DNA from: an uncultured Pelagibacteraceae bacterium
GTDB lineage: Bacteria; Pseudomonadota; Alphaproteobacteria; Pelagibacterales; Pelagibacteraceae
DNA: 64,000 nucleotides
Direction: 5' to 3'
NCBI GenBank assembly: GCA_902557935.1
Contig: CACECJ010000001.1
Span: 124,001 to 188,000 of the forward strand
The notes below the pieces were generated by a model that searched no databases, was not told the DNA's origin, and worked only from the letters and a program-made list of their open reading frames with translations. A program made the translations under genes and the position numbers. Positions 40,621 through 52,056 of this stretch are shown here, piece by piece. Numbering within the stretch: position 1 is the first letter of the stretch; every line of letters begins with the position of its first letter.

Positions 40621-41077
40621 GTTCAAATATAGCGTCAACTTCTACAGCAACTCCTAAAGGTAAACTATTTACACTTACTGCAGCTCTTGTATGTTCACCT
40701 TTTTTTTCAAAAATTTTAGCTATTATATCTGATGCACCATTTATAATTTTAGGCTGATCTTTAAAATCATCTGCTGAGTTGACGTAACCAGTTAGTTTCA
40801 CACAAGTTTTAATTTTATTAAGATCTCCATCACAAGCTTTTTTAACGTGCGCGATTATACTCAATCCACATCTTTCAGCGGCCATATAACCCTGTTCTAA
40901 ATTTAAATCTTTACCTATTTTACCGGTGATAAGTTTTGCATTTTTATCTATTGATACTTGTCCAGATATAAATAGTAATTTTCCAACAATTTTAGTGGCA
41001 ACGTATGCACCAACTGGTCCTTTTGGATCAGGTAAAATAATATTTAATTTTTTAAGATTATCATCGATAATACTCAT
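40613..41077 (-). CDS. RidA/YjgF-family protein
   Basis: The YjgF-like fold is indicated by GKLLFISGQVSID near residue 33, and by an HTRAAVSVNSLPLGVAVEVDAIFEL C-terminus with the conserved Arg that binds imine substrates. RidA proteins release ammonia from reactive enamines and imines. At 154 aa it is longer than RidA proper (about 128) and closer to the YjgH/YoaB-like subgroup, so the exact substrate is uncertain. Confidence 0.88.
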   Translation of the reverse strand: MSIIDDNLKKLNIILPDPKGPVGAYVATKIVGKLLFISGQVSIDKNAKLITGKIGKDLNLEQGYMAAERCGLSIIAHVKKACDGDLNKIKTCVKLTGYVNSADDFKDQPKIINGASDIIAKIFEKKGEHTRAAVSVNSLPLGVAVEVDAIFELN

Positions 41078-41079
41078 TT

Positions 41080-41292
41080 TTATTTACTCAATTTTTTCTT
41101 AACCCAATCAGTAAGTTTTGAGTCTGTATTAAGTTTTTTTGATCCTTTCTTACCTAGATCAATACTTTTATCTTTTACACATTTAGACCATTCAATTGGT
41201 TTATCAATCAAATCTTTGCACTTTTTTTCATCAGAAAATAAATTTGTTACGAAAAAAATATTTAAAAAGATAATTAAGATTATGTATTTCAT
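41080..41292 (-). CDS. Small predicted secreted protein (70 aa)
   Basis: I do not recognise a family. A short basic/hydrophobic signal sequence (MKYIILIIFLNIFFVTNLFS) precedes a charged mature part with two Cys (KKCKDLIDKPIEWSKCVKDK). These could form a disulphide in the periplasm. No lipobox is seen. It overlaps the topA stop by 4 bp on the same strand and precedes the RidA-family gene by 2 bp, so it lies within an operon-like run. Short Cys-pair secreted proteins are common in SAR11-like genomes, but the role is unknown. Confidence 0.6.
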   Translation of the reverse strand: MKYIILIIFLNIFFVTNLFSDEKKCKDLIDKPIEWSKCVKDKSIDLGKKGSKKLNTDSKLTDWVKKKLSK

Positions 41293-43856
41293 TTTTTACG
41301 ACCTTTCTTTTTAGTTTTATCGTATTCTTTTCTTTTTTCAATTAATATAAGCGCCTCTTCCATAGTAAGATCATTTGGATCTTTTTCTTCTGGGATGGTT
41401 GCATTAAGAGATTTATATTTTATGTAGGGTCCATATTGACCTTTCATAATTCTCACTGGTTTTTTATCCTCTGGATGTTCACCAAGATCTTTTATTAATG
41501 AAGAGGAAATTCTCCCCGGCTTAGCTTCAGCTATTAATGTTATTGCCCGATTGATTCCAATAGAAAAAAGATCTTCAATATTTTCAAGTCTTGCAGATTT
41601 GTTTTCACATTTAAGATAAGGACCAAATCTTCCAGAATTTAATGTTATATCCTGACCATTATCAGGATGTTGTCCTAATACTTTAGGAAGAGAGCATAAA
41701 TATTTTGCTTTATTTAAATCAACACTGTCAACATCTATACCTTTTGGAATTGATACATTTTGAAGATGTTCATTCTCATTTTTTTTCTTTCTGCCTTTTT
41801 TCTTTTTTGTTTCTAATTCATCTTTTTCTTTTTCATATTGTAAGTAGGGACCGAATCTACCATTCTTTAAATAAATGTCTTTACCTTTTTCGTTTTGACC
41901 TAGTAATTTAGGTTCTGCTAAGTTATATTGAGCTGCAGCTTTGGCTTTAGATAAAGGTCTAGTAAATTTGCACTCTGGATAATTTGAACATCCTATAAAA
42001 GCACCACCTCTAAAACTATTTTTTAGACTTAGTTCTCCATTGGAACACAACTTACATTTTCGATCGATTGCGTCTTTATCATCTCTTTCAAAAATTAAAG
42101 CCCCTAAACTTTCATTTAATAAGTCTAATACTTCTCTAGTTCTCTTTTCTTTAACTTTTCCCACATTTTCATAAAAATCTTTCCAAAAATTATTCAAAAC
42201 TTGAACCCATTCAATCTTACCACTAGTGATTTCATCTAACTGATTTTCTAGGTCTGCAGTAAAATTATAATCTACGTATTTAGAGAATAATTTCTCTAAA
42301 AAAGCTGAAATTAGCTTGCCTCTATCAGTTGGATTAAACCTTTTATTAATCAATTCCACATAATTTCTAGTTGATAATACTGAAATAATACTAGCGTAAG
42401 TGGAGGGTCTACCAATGCCTAACTCCTCCATTTTTTTTACTAAACTAGCTTCAGAGTAACGTGGCGGTGGATCTGTAAAGTGCTGTTCATCATGTAATTT
42501 AAGTATGCTAATTTCTTCACCAACTTTGACTTCAGGCAAAATATTTTTTGCATCTTCGTCAGTTTCTTGAACTTGATAAATTTTAAGAAATCCATCAAAT
42601 TTTACTACTGAGCCGCTAGCTCTAAAATTAATTTTATTATCAATTGACGAAATAATTATCGTATTTCTATCAAATTCTGCTGGTGTCATTTGAGATGATA
42701 AGGCTCTACTCCAAATTAATTCATAGAGTTTAAATTGATCTGCGTTTACATATTTTTTGATGTCAGAGGGTTTTCTACTTATATTAGTTGGTCTAATTGC
42801 TTCATGAGCTTCTTGAGCGTTCTTTGCTTTTTTTCCAGTATAACTATTCGGTGCCTCTGGCAAATATTTATCACCATAATCATCAGTAATGAATTTCCTA
42901 AAATCTTCAATTGCTTCTTTTGAAATATTAGTCCCATCAGTTCTCATATAAGTAATTAATCCGGTAGTTTCACCCTCGATATCTACTCCTTGATACAGTC
43001 GTTGTGCAATTTGCATTGTTCTGGAAGCTCCAAAACCAAATCGTCCTGAAGCAGTTTGCTGTAAGGTAGAAGTGGTAAAAGGGGCTAGGGGATTACGTCT
43101 AAACACTTTTGTGTTTACATCTGTAATTTTAAATTTTGTTTTATTGATTACATTAACTGCTTTTTGTATTTCTTCTTTATTTTTGAAAGTAAATTTTTCT
43201 ATTTTTTCTCCATTAAATAAACTTAATTTTGAAAAAATATTTTTATTATTTTTATTTGTAAAGTCTGACGTAATAGTCCAATATTCATCTGGTTTAAATA
43301 ATTCTATTTCTTTTTCTCTTTCAGTTATAAGCTTTAAGGCTACAGATTGAACTCTTCCTGCTGATTTTGATCCAGGTAATTTGGTCCAAAGAATTGGAGA
43401 GATATTAAATCCAACAAGATAATCTAACGCTCGTCTAGCTAAGTAAGCTTCGACTAAAGGCAAATGGATTTGTCTTGGATTTTTTATAGCATCAAGTATT
43501 GCTTTTTTAGTAATTTCATTAAAGACAACTCTTTCTAAATTTTTATCTTTGAGTAGTTTCTTTTTTTCCAGAACTTCTTTAACGTGCCAAGCTATAGCTT
43601 CACCTTCACGATCTGGGTCCGTTGCTAAAATAATCTTATCTGAGTCTTCAGCAGCATTCGTAATTTCTTTTAAATATTTTTTTGAAAAAGAATCAATTTC
43701 CCACTCCATTTGAAATTTATTTTCTGGATCGACCGATCCATTTTTTGAGGGCAAATCTCTTATATGACCATAACTTGCTAAAACTAAATAATCTTTTCCT
43801 AAATATTTATTTATTGTTTTTGCTTTAGCTGGACTTTCAACAATTACTAAGTTCAT
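41289..43856 (-). CDS. topA: DNA topoisomerase I
   Basis: TopA relaxes negative supercoils. The Toprim motif is NLVIVESPAKAKTINKYLG at the start, and DPDREGEAIAWH carries the acidic triad. The active Tyr lies in GLITYMRTDGTNIS. One C4 zinc finger remains (CKLCSNGELSLKN...CSNYPEC), followed by Lys-rich C-terminal topoisomerase repeats (GRFGPYLQYE, GRFGPYLKCE, GQYGPYIKYK). The ORF track begins 12 codons upstream, but the ATG at 43856 (MNLVIVESP) matches the family start. Confidence 0.97.
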   Translation of the reverse strand: MNLVIVESPAKAKTINKYLGKDYLVLASYGHIRDLPSKNGSVDPENKFQMEWEIDSFSKKYLKEITNAAEDSDKIILATDPDREGEAIAWHVKEVLEKKKLLKDKNLERVVFNEITKKAILDAIKNPRQIHLPLVEAYLARRALDYLVGFNISPILWTKLPGSKSAGRVQSVALKLITEREKEIELFKPDEYWTITSDFTNKNNKNIFSKLSLFNGEKIEKFTFKNKEEIQKAVNVINKTKFKITDVNTKVFRRNPLAPFTTSTLQQTASGRFGFGASRTMQIAQRLYQGVDIEGETTGLITYMRTDGTNISKEAIEDFRKFITDDYGDKYLPEAPNSYTGKKAKNAQEAHEAIRPTNISRKPSDIKKYVNADQFKLYELIWSRALSSQMTPAEFDRNTIIISSIDNKINFRASGSVVKFDGFLKIYQVQETDEDAKNILPEVKVGEEISILKLHDEQHFTDPPPRYSEASLVKKMEELGIGRPSTYASIISVLSTRNYVELINKRFNPTDRGKLISAFLEKLFSKYVDYNFTADLENQLDEITSGKIEWVQVLNNFWKDFYENVGKVKEKRTREVLDLLNESLGALIFERDDKDAIDRKCKLCSNGELSLKNSFRGGAFIGCSNYPECKFTRPLSKAKAAAQYNLAEPKLLGQNEKGKDIYLKNGRFGPYLQYEKEKDELETKKKKGRKKKNENEHLQNVSIPKGIDVDSVDLNKAKYLCSLPKVLGQHPDNGQDITLNSGRFGPYLKCENKSARLENIEDLFSIGINRAITLIAEAKPGRISSSLIKDLGEHPEDKKPVRIMKGQYGPYIKYKSLNATIPEEKDPNDLTMEEALILIEKRKEYDKTKKKGRKK

Positions 43857-43924
43857 TAATTGTTTATTTTCAAAATTAAACGAGTTTGTCAAATTTATTA
43901 TTTAAAAACTAGAAAAGACAGCAA

Positions 43925-44506
43925 TTATAACTTAATTTTATTTTCTGTAGAACTTTTAAGTCTTAAAATATTTTCTTTATGGGTAAAAAGAATCATCACA
44001 AAAAAAATAAAAAGTATTAGGATATTGTTATTTATTTCGTAAAAATATGCATAGAGAAAAACTATTAACGAAGAAATCATTGAAGATAATGATGCAAATC
44101 TAAATAATAACGATAAAGAAATCCACGCTATAATAAAAATTAAAAAAAATTTATTAGATAAAGCTAAAATTACTCCAAGGTAAGTTGCTACACCTTTTCC
44201 TCCTTTAAATTTTAACCAAACAGGAAAAATATGTCCGATGAAACAAATTAATGCAGATAGAGAGGTTAAGTCTTCAAAATAAAATATCGTTATATAAACT
44301 GAAATATATCCTTTAAATAAATCAAGAGCTAACGTAGTTATTGCGAGAAATTTATTTCCAGTTCTAAGCACATTTGTAGTTCCGATATTGCCAGAGCCAA
44401 CAGTTCTAATATCTTTTTTTAGAAATATCCTAGTTAAGAGTAATCCAAATGGTATTGATCCCAAAAGGTATGAGTAAATTGCTACAATAATTAAATCCAT
44501 GTCCAT
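43925..44506 (-). CDS. plsY: Acyl-phosphate:glycerol-3-phosphate acyltransferase PlsY
   Basis: PlsY makes lysophosphatidate in the inner membrane. SYLLGSIPFGLLLTR with GSGNIGTTNVLR (about 37-48), then the FKGGKGVATYLG loop, match the three PlsY motifs. The protein is 193 aa with five to six membrane helices. A second ATG two codons in (44500) is an alternative start. It overlaps the pyrC-like gene by one base. Confidence 0.95.
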   Translation of the reverse strand: MDMDLIIVAIYSYLLGSIPFGLLLTRIFLKKDIRTVGSGNIGTTNVLRTGNKFLAITTLALDLFKGYISVYITIFYFEDLTSLSALICFIGHIFPVWLKFKGGKGVATYLGVILALSNKFFLIFIIAWISLSLLFRFASLSSMISSLIVFLYAYFYEINNNILILFIFFVMILFTHKENILRLKSSTENKIKL

Positions 44507-45786
44507 TAGTTCGAATATACTACCTCGCCTTGAAGCAAAGTCATTTTCACTTTACCTTGTAATTTTCTATTTTCAATCGCAGTATTTTTTGATTTTGATT
44601 TAAGTTCTTCAGCTTTCACTACCCATGGTTTTTCCAGATCAAATATACAAATATCTGCGTCCGATCCTTCTTTAAGGGATCCTTTATCTATTTTTAGTAT
44701 CTTAGCTGGATTAATCGTTAAGCACTTGATTATTTTTTCCAAAGGCAATGACTCATTATGGTAAAGCTCTAAAGATAAAGATAGCAATGTCTCTATACCG
44801 ATAGAACCTGTCGCTGCTTGTGCAAACGGAAGTCTTTTACTTTCCTCATCTTCAGGAATGTGATCTGATACAATTACATTAATGAGATCATTCTTTATTC
44901 CTTCTATTAATGAAAGCCTATCCTCCTCGCTTCTAAGAGGGGGAGATAACTTCAAAAAAGTTCTAAATTCCCCGATATCATTTTGATTTAACGATAAATT
45001 GTTAATAGAAACCCCTGTGCTGAATTTTATTCCATTAGATTTATTTTTTTTTATAACATTAAGAGAATTTTTTGAGGAAATTTGATTAATATGATATCTG
45101 CAAGGAAATTCACTTAACAAAGATAAATCCCTTTCAATAATAATCTTTTCAGCAATATCTGAGACTCCTTGTAAACCTAATCTTGTTGCCACTTCGCCCT
45201 GATGAATGCATGAATTTTTAGCTAATTCATAATCCTCGGCGTGTTGCATAATCAGAACATCAATGTCTGAAGCATAATTCATTATTCTAGACATCAATTC
45301 TGAATTTTGGATAGTTTTATTAACATCACTAAACCCAATAATTCCTCTTACTTTTAACAAACCAAATTCAGTCATCTGATTACCCTCCATCTGTCTAGTA
45401 ATCGAAGCACATGGAAAAAGATTTACCTTAGCTTTATCTCTACCCCTTCTAATTATAAAGTCCACCATAGATACGTTGTCTATAACTGGCTTAGTATTTG
45501 GCATAGTTACAATTGAAGTTACTCCACCTGCCAAAGCTGCTTGGCTTAATGTTCTAAAATTTTCTTTATATTCAAAGCCAGGCTCTCCAACAAAAGCTTT
45601 CATATCAACTAATCCAGGAATAGCTACTAGGCCTTTCAAATCAATTTTTTCTGCTGATTTAGATGTACCTAATTTTTTTCCAATGGATTTTATTTTTCCT
45701 TTTTCATCGATAACTATATTTCCTATTTCATCCATCTTTTGAGATGGGTCGATAATTCTCACATTTGTCAAAATTTTTTCTTTCAT
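44506..45786 (-). CDS. pyrC: Dihydroorotase-like protein lacking the HxH metal motif
   Basis: The amidohydrolase barrel is complete in length (426 aa), and blocks such as AGGVTSIVTMPNTKPVIDN, QHAEDYEL, CRYHINQIS and NVIVSDHIPEDEESK match class I dihydroorotases. However, the strand-1 motif normally DxHxHxREPG reads DMKAFVGEPG. Both His zinc ligands and the Arg are gone, and the usual DHAPH is DHIPE. This is the pattern of the inactive PyrC partner known in Pseudomonas, where the protein supports the ATCase. A true DHOase is expected elsewhere in the genome. It ends at the base before pyrB, on the same strand. Confidence 0.9.
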   Translation of the reverse strand: MKEKILTNVRIIDPSQKMDEIGNIVIDEKGKIKSIGKKLGTSKSAEKIDLKGLVAIPGLVDMKAFVGEPGFEYKENFRTLSQAALAGGVTSIVTMPNTKPVIDNVSMVDFIIRRGRDKAKVNLFPCASITRQMEGNQMTEFGLLKVRGIIGFSDVNKTIQNSELMSRIMNYASDIDVLIMQHAEDYELAKNSCIHQGEVATRLGLQGVSDIAEKIIIERDLSLLSEFPCRYHINQISSKNSLNVIKKNKSNGIKFSTGVSINNLSLNQNDIGEFRTFLKLSPPLRSEEDRLSLIEGIKNDLINVIVSDHIPEDEESKRLPFAQAATGSIGIETLLSLSLELYHNESLPLEKIIKCLTINPAKILKIDKGSLKEGSDADICIFDLEKPWVVKAEELKSKSKNTAIENRKLQGKVKMTLLQGEVVYSN

Positions 45787-46731
45787 TTATTTACAGTACA
45801 ATTTTAAACATGCCATCCTAACAGCTACACCTAATTCAACTTGTTCTTTCACGAGACTAACATTTATGTCATCTGCTAATTTAGTATCAATCTCAACACC
45901 TCTGTTCATTGGACCAGGGTGCATTAGTAAAGCATCTTTTTTTGCAAACTTTAGTTTTTCTGGCGTTAGTCCAAAAAATTCGTAATATTCTCTCTTTGAT
46001 GGAAGAAAAGATCCCTGCATTCTTTCATTTTGCAATCTTAACATCATAACAATATCACACCCATCTAATCCTTTTTTCATATCGGTAAATGATTTAACAC
46101 CTAAGTTATCTATCCCTTTGGGCATTAAAGTCTTTGGTGCAATGACATTTACTTCTGCACCCAACATATTCATTAAATAAATGTTAGACCTAGCAACTCT
46201 TGAATGAAGAATGTCTCCGCATATTGCAATTTTTAATCCCTCAATGTTACCTTTTCTATTAATAATTGTTAAAGCATCAAGTAAGGCTTGTGTGGGGTGT
46301 TCTCTCCTTCCATCACCTGCATTGATGACCGTACAATTTACTTTTTGTGAAAGAAGATTTGGTGCACCCGAGTCTTGATGTCTTATAACAATAATGTCAG
46401 GATGCATGGCATTTAATGTCATGGCAGTGTCAATTAATGTTTCACCTTTTTTTAATGCAGAATTACCCATATTCATCGTCATTACGTCCGCTCCTAGTCT
46501 TTTTCCAGCTAAATCAAATGAACTCTGTGTCCTTGTAGAAGGTTCAAAAAATAAGTTTATTTGAGTTTTTCCCCTAAGGACATCTAGTTTTTTAGAACTT
46601 CCTCTATTTAATTTTATGAAGGATTTTGCCTCATTTAAAATCTCTTTTGCCTCGAGAACTGATAAATTTTGAATACCTAATAGATGTTTGGGAGTGTTTT
46701 TAATAGCTGTAACTTTTTTTTCAGTTGCCAT
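45787..46731 (-). CDS. pyrB: Aspartate carbamoyltransferase catalytic subunit
   Basis: PyrB condenses carbamoyl phosphate with aspartate. The carbamoyl-phosphate motif [20 protein letters not shown], the later [12 protein letters not shown] with [16 protein letters not shown], and [12 protein letters not shown] are intact. The ORF track start is a TTG three codons upstream; ATG at 46731 (MATEKK) is preferred. No pyrI is adjacent. Proximity to the HxH-less pyrC-like gene suggests a PyrB-PyrC' complex. Confidence 0.96.
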   Translation of the reverse strand: MATEKKVTAIKNTPKHLLGIQNLSVLEAKEILNEAKSFIKLNRGSSKKLDVLRGKTQINLFFEPSTRTQSSFDLAGKRLGADVMTMNMGNSALKKGETLIDTAMTLNAMHPDIIVIRHQDSGAPNLLSQKVNCTVINAGDGRREHPTQALLDALTIINRKGNIEGLKIAICGDILHSRVARSNIYLMNMLGAEVNVIAPKTLMPKGIDNLGVKSFTDMKKGLDGCDIVMMLRLQNERMQGSFLPSKREYYEFFGLTPEKLKFAKKDALLMHPGPMNRGVEIDTKLADDINVSLVKEQVELGVAVRMACLKLYCK

Positions 46732-46766
46732 TAAAATCAACTCTATAGGCCTTTTACTATATTATA

Positions 46767-47231
46767 TCAAGTATTTTTTTTATGATAATAATCTAGAATC
46801 CCTTGAAGTATAAATTGAGCAGAATTCTCGTCTAATTTCTTCACTTTTTTTGATGAATTAATTGCTAAATCATTAGATAGATTAAAGGCTCCCTGGCTAG
46901 ATAGTCTCTCATCCCATAAAGTGATATTTTCTGTAATATCTTTTGAAAGATTTTTAGCTAGATCTTTAGCTGATTGTGAAGAAGGCCCTTCCGTTCCATC
47001 CATATTAATTGGATTACCTATGACTATTCCGTCTATGTCATATTCTTTGACAATTTTCTTAATTTGATCAACTAGGTCTCTATAATTTTCTTTAATAATC
47101 GAGGTGTATGGTGTAGCTACAATTTTATTTTCATCTGATAGAGCTATTCCTATTCTTTTGCCGCCAGGATCAATACCTATTAATCTTGATTTTTTCTTGG
47201 TTTTTTCAATAAATACGTCAATATCGAGCAT
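46767..47231 (-). CDS. ruvX: Putative pre-16S rRNA nuclease RuvX/YqgF
   Basis: The RNase H-like fold has the start RLIGIDPGGKRIGIALSDE with the catalytic Asp, then DGIVIGNPINMDGTEGPSS and ITLWDERLSSQGA. The family matures 16S rRNA 5' ends and was formerly named a Holliday junction resolvase. The length of 154 aa is normal. It is divergent from gatC with 51 bp between them. Confidence 0.93.
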   Translation of the reverse strand: MLDIDVFIEKTKKKSRLIGIDPGGKRIGIALSDENKIVATPYTSIIKENYRDLVDQIKKIVKEYDIDGIVIGNPINMDGTEGPSSQSAKDLAKNLSKDITENITLWDERLSSQGAFNLSNDLAINSSKKVKKLDENSAQFILQGILDYYHKKNT

Positions 47232-47282
47232 GAAATTTACCTAATTTGTGATAAAACACATTTAAATTAACTTATTGCACAA

Positions 47283-47569
47283 ATGTCCTTAGATAAAGAG
47301 AAAATTAAACATGTAGCAAAATTAGCTCGAATTTCAGTTGATGAAGCTAAAGTAGATAGCTTAACCAAAGATTTAAACTCAATTTTCAAGTTTATTGAAC
47401 AATTAAATGAACTGAATACTGATAAAGTTGAACCATTAACATCGATTTTAAACCAGTCTTTGAGATCAAGGAAAGACGAAATCAGTGATGGCAAAATAAG
47501 AGAAAAAATTCTTAAAAATTCTCCAAAAAAAAATGAAGAGTTTTTTGTAGTTCCAAAGGTGATTGAATA

Positions 47570-47570
<1 letters not shown>
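47283..47570 (+). CDS. gatC: Asp-tRNA(Asn)/Glu-tRNA(Gln) amidotransferase subunit C
   Basis: GatC stabilises the GatCAB complex. The sequence [51 protein letters not shown] is the family core. At 95 aa it is the expected size. It overlaps gatA by one base. Confidence 0.96.
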
Positions 47571-49023
<1,453 letters not shown>

Positions 49024-49027
<4 letters not shown>

Positions 49028-50493
49028 GCAAAGAAAAATTTGATTATTTTATAAATGGTGAGAAAGGGAAGTATGAAGTAGTTATAGGTTTAGAAGTTCA
49101 TGCTCAAGTCCTTTCTAATTCTAAACTTTTTTCAGGCTCCTCAACTAAATTCGGAGCTGATCCTAACAAACAAGTAAGTTTAATTGACTCTGCTTTTCCC
49201 GGAATGTTACCAGTTATCAATGAGGAGTGCGTGAAACAAGCTGTAAGAACAGGCTTAGGTTTAAATGCAAAAATAAACAATTATTCAGTATTCGATAGAA
49301 AAAATTATTTTTATGCAGATCTTCCACAGGGCTACCAGATTTCCCAATATAAAAATCCTATTGTTGGTGAAGGAAAAGTTTTACTGGATATGCCTTATGG
49401 TTCAAAAGAAATTGGCATTGAAAGGCTTCATTTAGAACAGGACGCAGGTAAAAGTATCCATGATATGGATCCTTCAAGCACCTATGTTGATTTAAATCGT
49501 TCTGGAATAGCTTTAATGGAAATCGTTAGCAAACCCCATCTTCGTTCGCCCGATGAAGTAAATGCTTACATAAAAAAATTAAGAACCATTATGAGATACT
49601 TGGGCACATGTGATGGCAATATGCAAGAAGGTTCATTAAGAGCAGATGTAAATGTATCAGTAAGAAAAGTAGGCGATAAAAATTTCGGCACAAGATGTGA
49701 AATTAAAAATGTAAATTCAATTAAATTTATGCAAATGGCGATTGAATATGAGGCTCATCGACAGGTTGAATTACTAGAGGATGGAAAAGAGATAGATCAA
49801 GAAACAAGATTATTTGATACAAAAAAAAATGAAACAAGATCAATGAGATCAAAAGAAGATGCTCACGATTATAGATACTTTCCTGATCCAGATCTTTTAC
49901 CATTAAAACTTGAACAAAAATTAATTGATGATTTAAAAAAATCTTTGCCTGAGTTGCCAGATAATAAGAAGGAGAGATTTATTCAAGAATATGGGCTTAA
50001 CTCATACGAAGCAAACGTATTGGTTTCCGAAAAAGAAATCTCTGATTATTATGAGGAAGTTGCAAAATTATCTGACAAAAAACTAGCAGCTACATGGATG
50101 ATGGGTGATTTATTTGCAATGCTCAACGACAAAGGACTTAATATTTCTAACTCACCAATTTCTGCTAAAAATTTTGCTGAGTTAGTACAATCAATTAAAT
50201 CTGGAGAGATTTCAGGAAGAATAGCAAAAGAAGTTTTCGAAATTATGGTTGAAAGCGGTGATAACCCAAAAAAAATCATAGAGTCAAAAGGGATGAAACA
50301 ACAAAGCGATCCTAAAGAATTAGAGAAAATAATTAATGAAATACTATCAAAAAATAAAGATAAAGTTGAACAATATAAAGCTGGAAAAGAAAAATTGTTT
50401 GGTTTTTTTGTTGGACAGGTTATGAAATTATCTGGTGGGAAAGCAAACCCTCAATTGACAAATGAAATTCTAAAAAAACTTTTAAAAGGCTAA
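49024..50493 (+). CDS. gatB: Asp-tRNA(Asn)/Glu-tRNA(Gln) amidotransferase subunit B
   Basis: GatB binds the mischarged tRNA and catalyses amidation. The start [24 protein letters not shown] and the [14 protein letters not shown] and RADVNVSVR blocks are conserved. A C-terminal YqeY-like domain is present. The ORF track starts with GTG at 49015; the ATG at 49024 in ATGA overlap with gatA is more likely. The length is about 489 aa. The complex implies indirect Gln- and/or Asn-tRNA charging here. Confidence 0.97.
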
Positions 50494-50495
50494 TT

Positions 50496-51149
50496 ATGCC
50501 TAAGAAATTAGATTTAACTGAAAATCTTGAAAAATACATTATTGATCATTCAGAATCTTTAACTGATGTTCAGAAAGAGATAATTCAATATAATATAAGT
50601 CTTGGTGATCAACAGAGATTACAGATTTCAGTTTCTCAAGCACAATTTCTACAAACATTAATTAAGATTTCTAATATTAAAAAGATTTTAGAAATAGGAA
50701 GTTTTACAGGTTTTAGCGCTTTATCAATGGCCTTAGCCCTTCCATCTGATGGTCTTCTAATTAGCTTAGATAAAAGTCCTGAATTCAGTATTAAAGCACA
50801 ATCATTTTATAAAAAAGCAAATGAAAAAAAAATAAAGCAAATTGTAAAACCTGCTACTGAAAGCCTTAATGAATTGAAAGACTCTAGTCAAAGATTTGAT
50901 TTAATTTTTATTGATGCTGATAAGGAAAATTACCTTAAATACTATGAAGCATCTATGGATCTTATTAATAAAAATGGACTTATTGTTATAGATAATGTTT
51001 TATGGCACGGAGAAGTAATTGATAATACGAAAAATGATAAATTTACAAATATTATAAGGGAATTTAATACACACATTAAGAAAGATAGTAGAGTTACAAA
51101 AAATATTATTCCAATAGGTGATGGACTTACAATTTGTATTAAAAAATAA
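50496..51149 (+). CDS. Class I SAM-dependent O-methyltransferase
   Basis: The fold is that of the caffeoyl-CoA/catechol O-methyltransferase family. The SAM-binding motif is KILEIGSFTGFSALSMALAL. FDLIFIDADKENYLKYYE carries the metal-site Asp, and LIVIDNVLWHGEV follows. The length of 217 aa is normal. The substrate is unknown. It follows gatB after 2 bp and overlaps trhO by one base. Confidence 0.85.
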   Translation: MPKKLDLTENLEKYIIDHSESLTDVQKEIIQYNISLGDQQRLQISVSQAQFLQTLIKISNIKKILEIGSFTGFSALSMALALPSDGLLISLDKSPEFSIKAQSFYKKANEKKIKQIVKPATESLNELKDSSQRFDLIFIDADKENYLKYYEASMDLINKNGLIVIDNVLWHGEVIDNTKNDKFTNIIREFNTHIKKDSRVTKNIIPIGDGLTICIKK

Positions 51150-52054
51150 TGTATACAATTTTTGGTTTTTATAAGTTTAAAAAGATTAAATTTTTGAAAA
51201 AATATAAAGCTTTATTTCAAAAAGAAATTTTAAAAAATAATGTGAGGGGCACAATAATTTTATCAGCAGAGGGCATAAATGGAACAATTGCAGGCAAAAA
51301 AGATGATATTAGCAAAATAATAAAGATTATAAAAAGACAATATCGGTTGAAGGATTTTGATAGTAAGAATATTTCTGAGAGTCTTTTTCAACCATACCAC
51401 AAAGGTAAAATAAAAATCAAAAATGAAGTTGTTCCATTGGGTTTAAAAATAAACCCAAAGAATAAAAAACTTAATAGATATGTTTCTGGAAAGTCATGGA
51501 ATAAACTTATTTCAAATAAAGAAACTTTAGTTATAGACGCTAGAAAACCATTTGAATATGAAGTGGGCACATTTAAAAATTCTATAAATCCAAATATTCA
51601 AAATTTTAGAGATTTTCCAAAATATTTAAAAAAAGTTGATAAAGCTAAAGCTGTAGCAATGTTCTGTACAGGAGGAATTAGATGCGAAAAGGCTTCCATA
51701 TTTTTAAAAAGAAAAGGCTTTAAAAATGTTTTTCAATTAAAAGGAGGAATACTTAATTATTTGAAAAAAACTGAGAGGAAAGACAGTCTATGGAAAGGAG
51801 AATGTTTTGTTTTTGATAATAGAGTATCTCTTAAACACAAATTAAAACAAGGAACTTACTCTGTATGCAGTGGATGTCGAATGACTTTTTCAATAAAAGA
51901 TAAAAAATCTTATAAATATGAAGAGGGTGTTTCGTGCCCAAGGTGTTATGACACACTCTCAAATTCACAAAAAACAAGATTTCGTATGAGGCAAAATCAA
52001 ATTAATCTTGCTAAAAAAGATGGAAGAAAGCATAAATTTCAAAAGGAATATTAA
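51149..52054 (+). CDS. trhO: tRNA uridine(34) hydroxylase TrhO (rhodanese-like)
   Basis: An N-terminal YceA-type domain (RGTIILSAEGINGTIAG) is followed by a rhodanese domain. The catalytic Cys lies in MFCTGGIRCEKASIFLKRKGF (about residues 172-192). A C-terminal zinc-like Cys cluster has CSGCRMTF and CPRCY. TrhO hydroxylates U34 in certain tRNAs. The length of 301 aa is normal. Confidence 0.93.
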   Translation: MYTIFGFYKFKKIKFLKKYKALFQKEILKNNVRGTIILSAEGINGTIAGKKDDISKIIKIIKRQYRLKDFDSKNISESLFQPYHKGKIKIKNEVVPLGLKINPKNKKLNRYVSGKSWNKLISNKETLVIDARKPFEYEVGTFKNSINPNIQNFRDFPKYLKKVDKAKAVAMFCTGGIRCEKASIFLKRKGFKNVFQLKGGILNYLKKTERKDSLWKGECFVFDNRVSLKHKLKQGTYSVCSGCRMTFSIKDKKSYKYEEGVSCPRCYDTLSNSQKTRFRMRQNQINLAKKDGRKHKFQKEY

Positions 52055-52056
52055 TT

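Noticed and set aside
43860-44042. 60-aa forward ORF near the plsY 3' end
   Set aside because: It mostly overlaps plsY antisense and the topA-plsY gap, with no domain or start signal.
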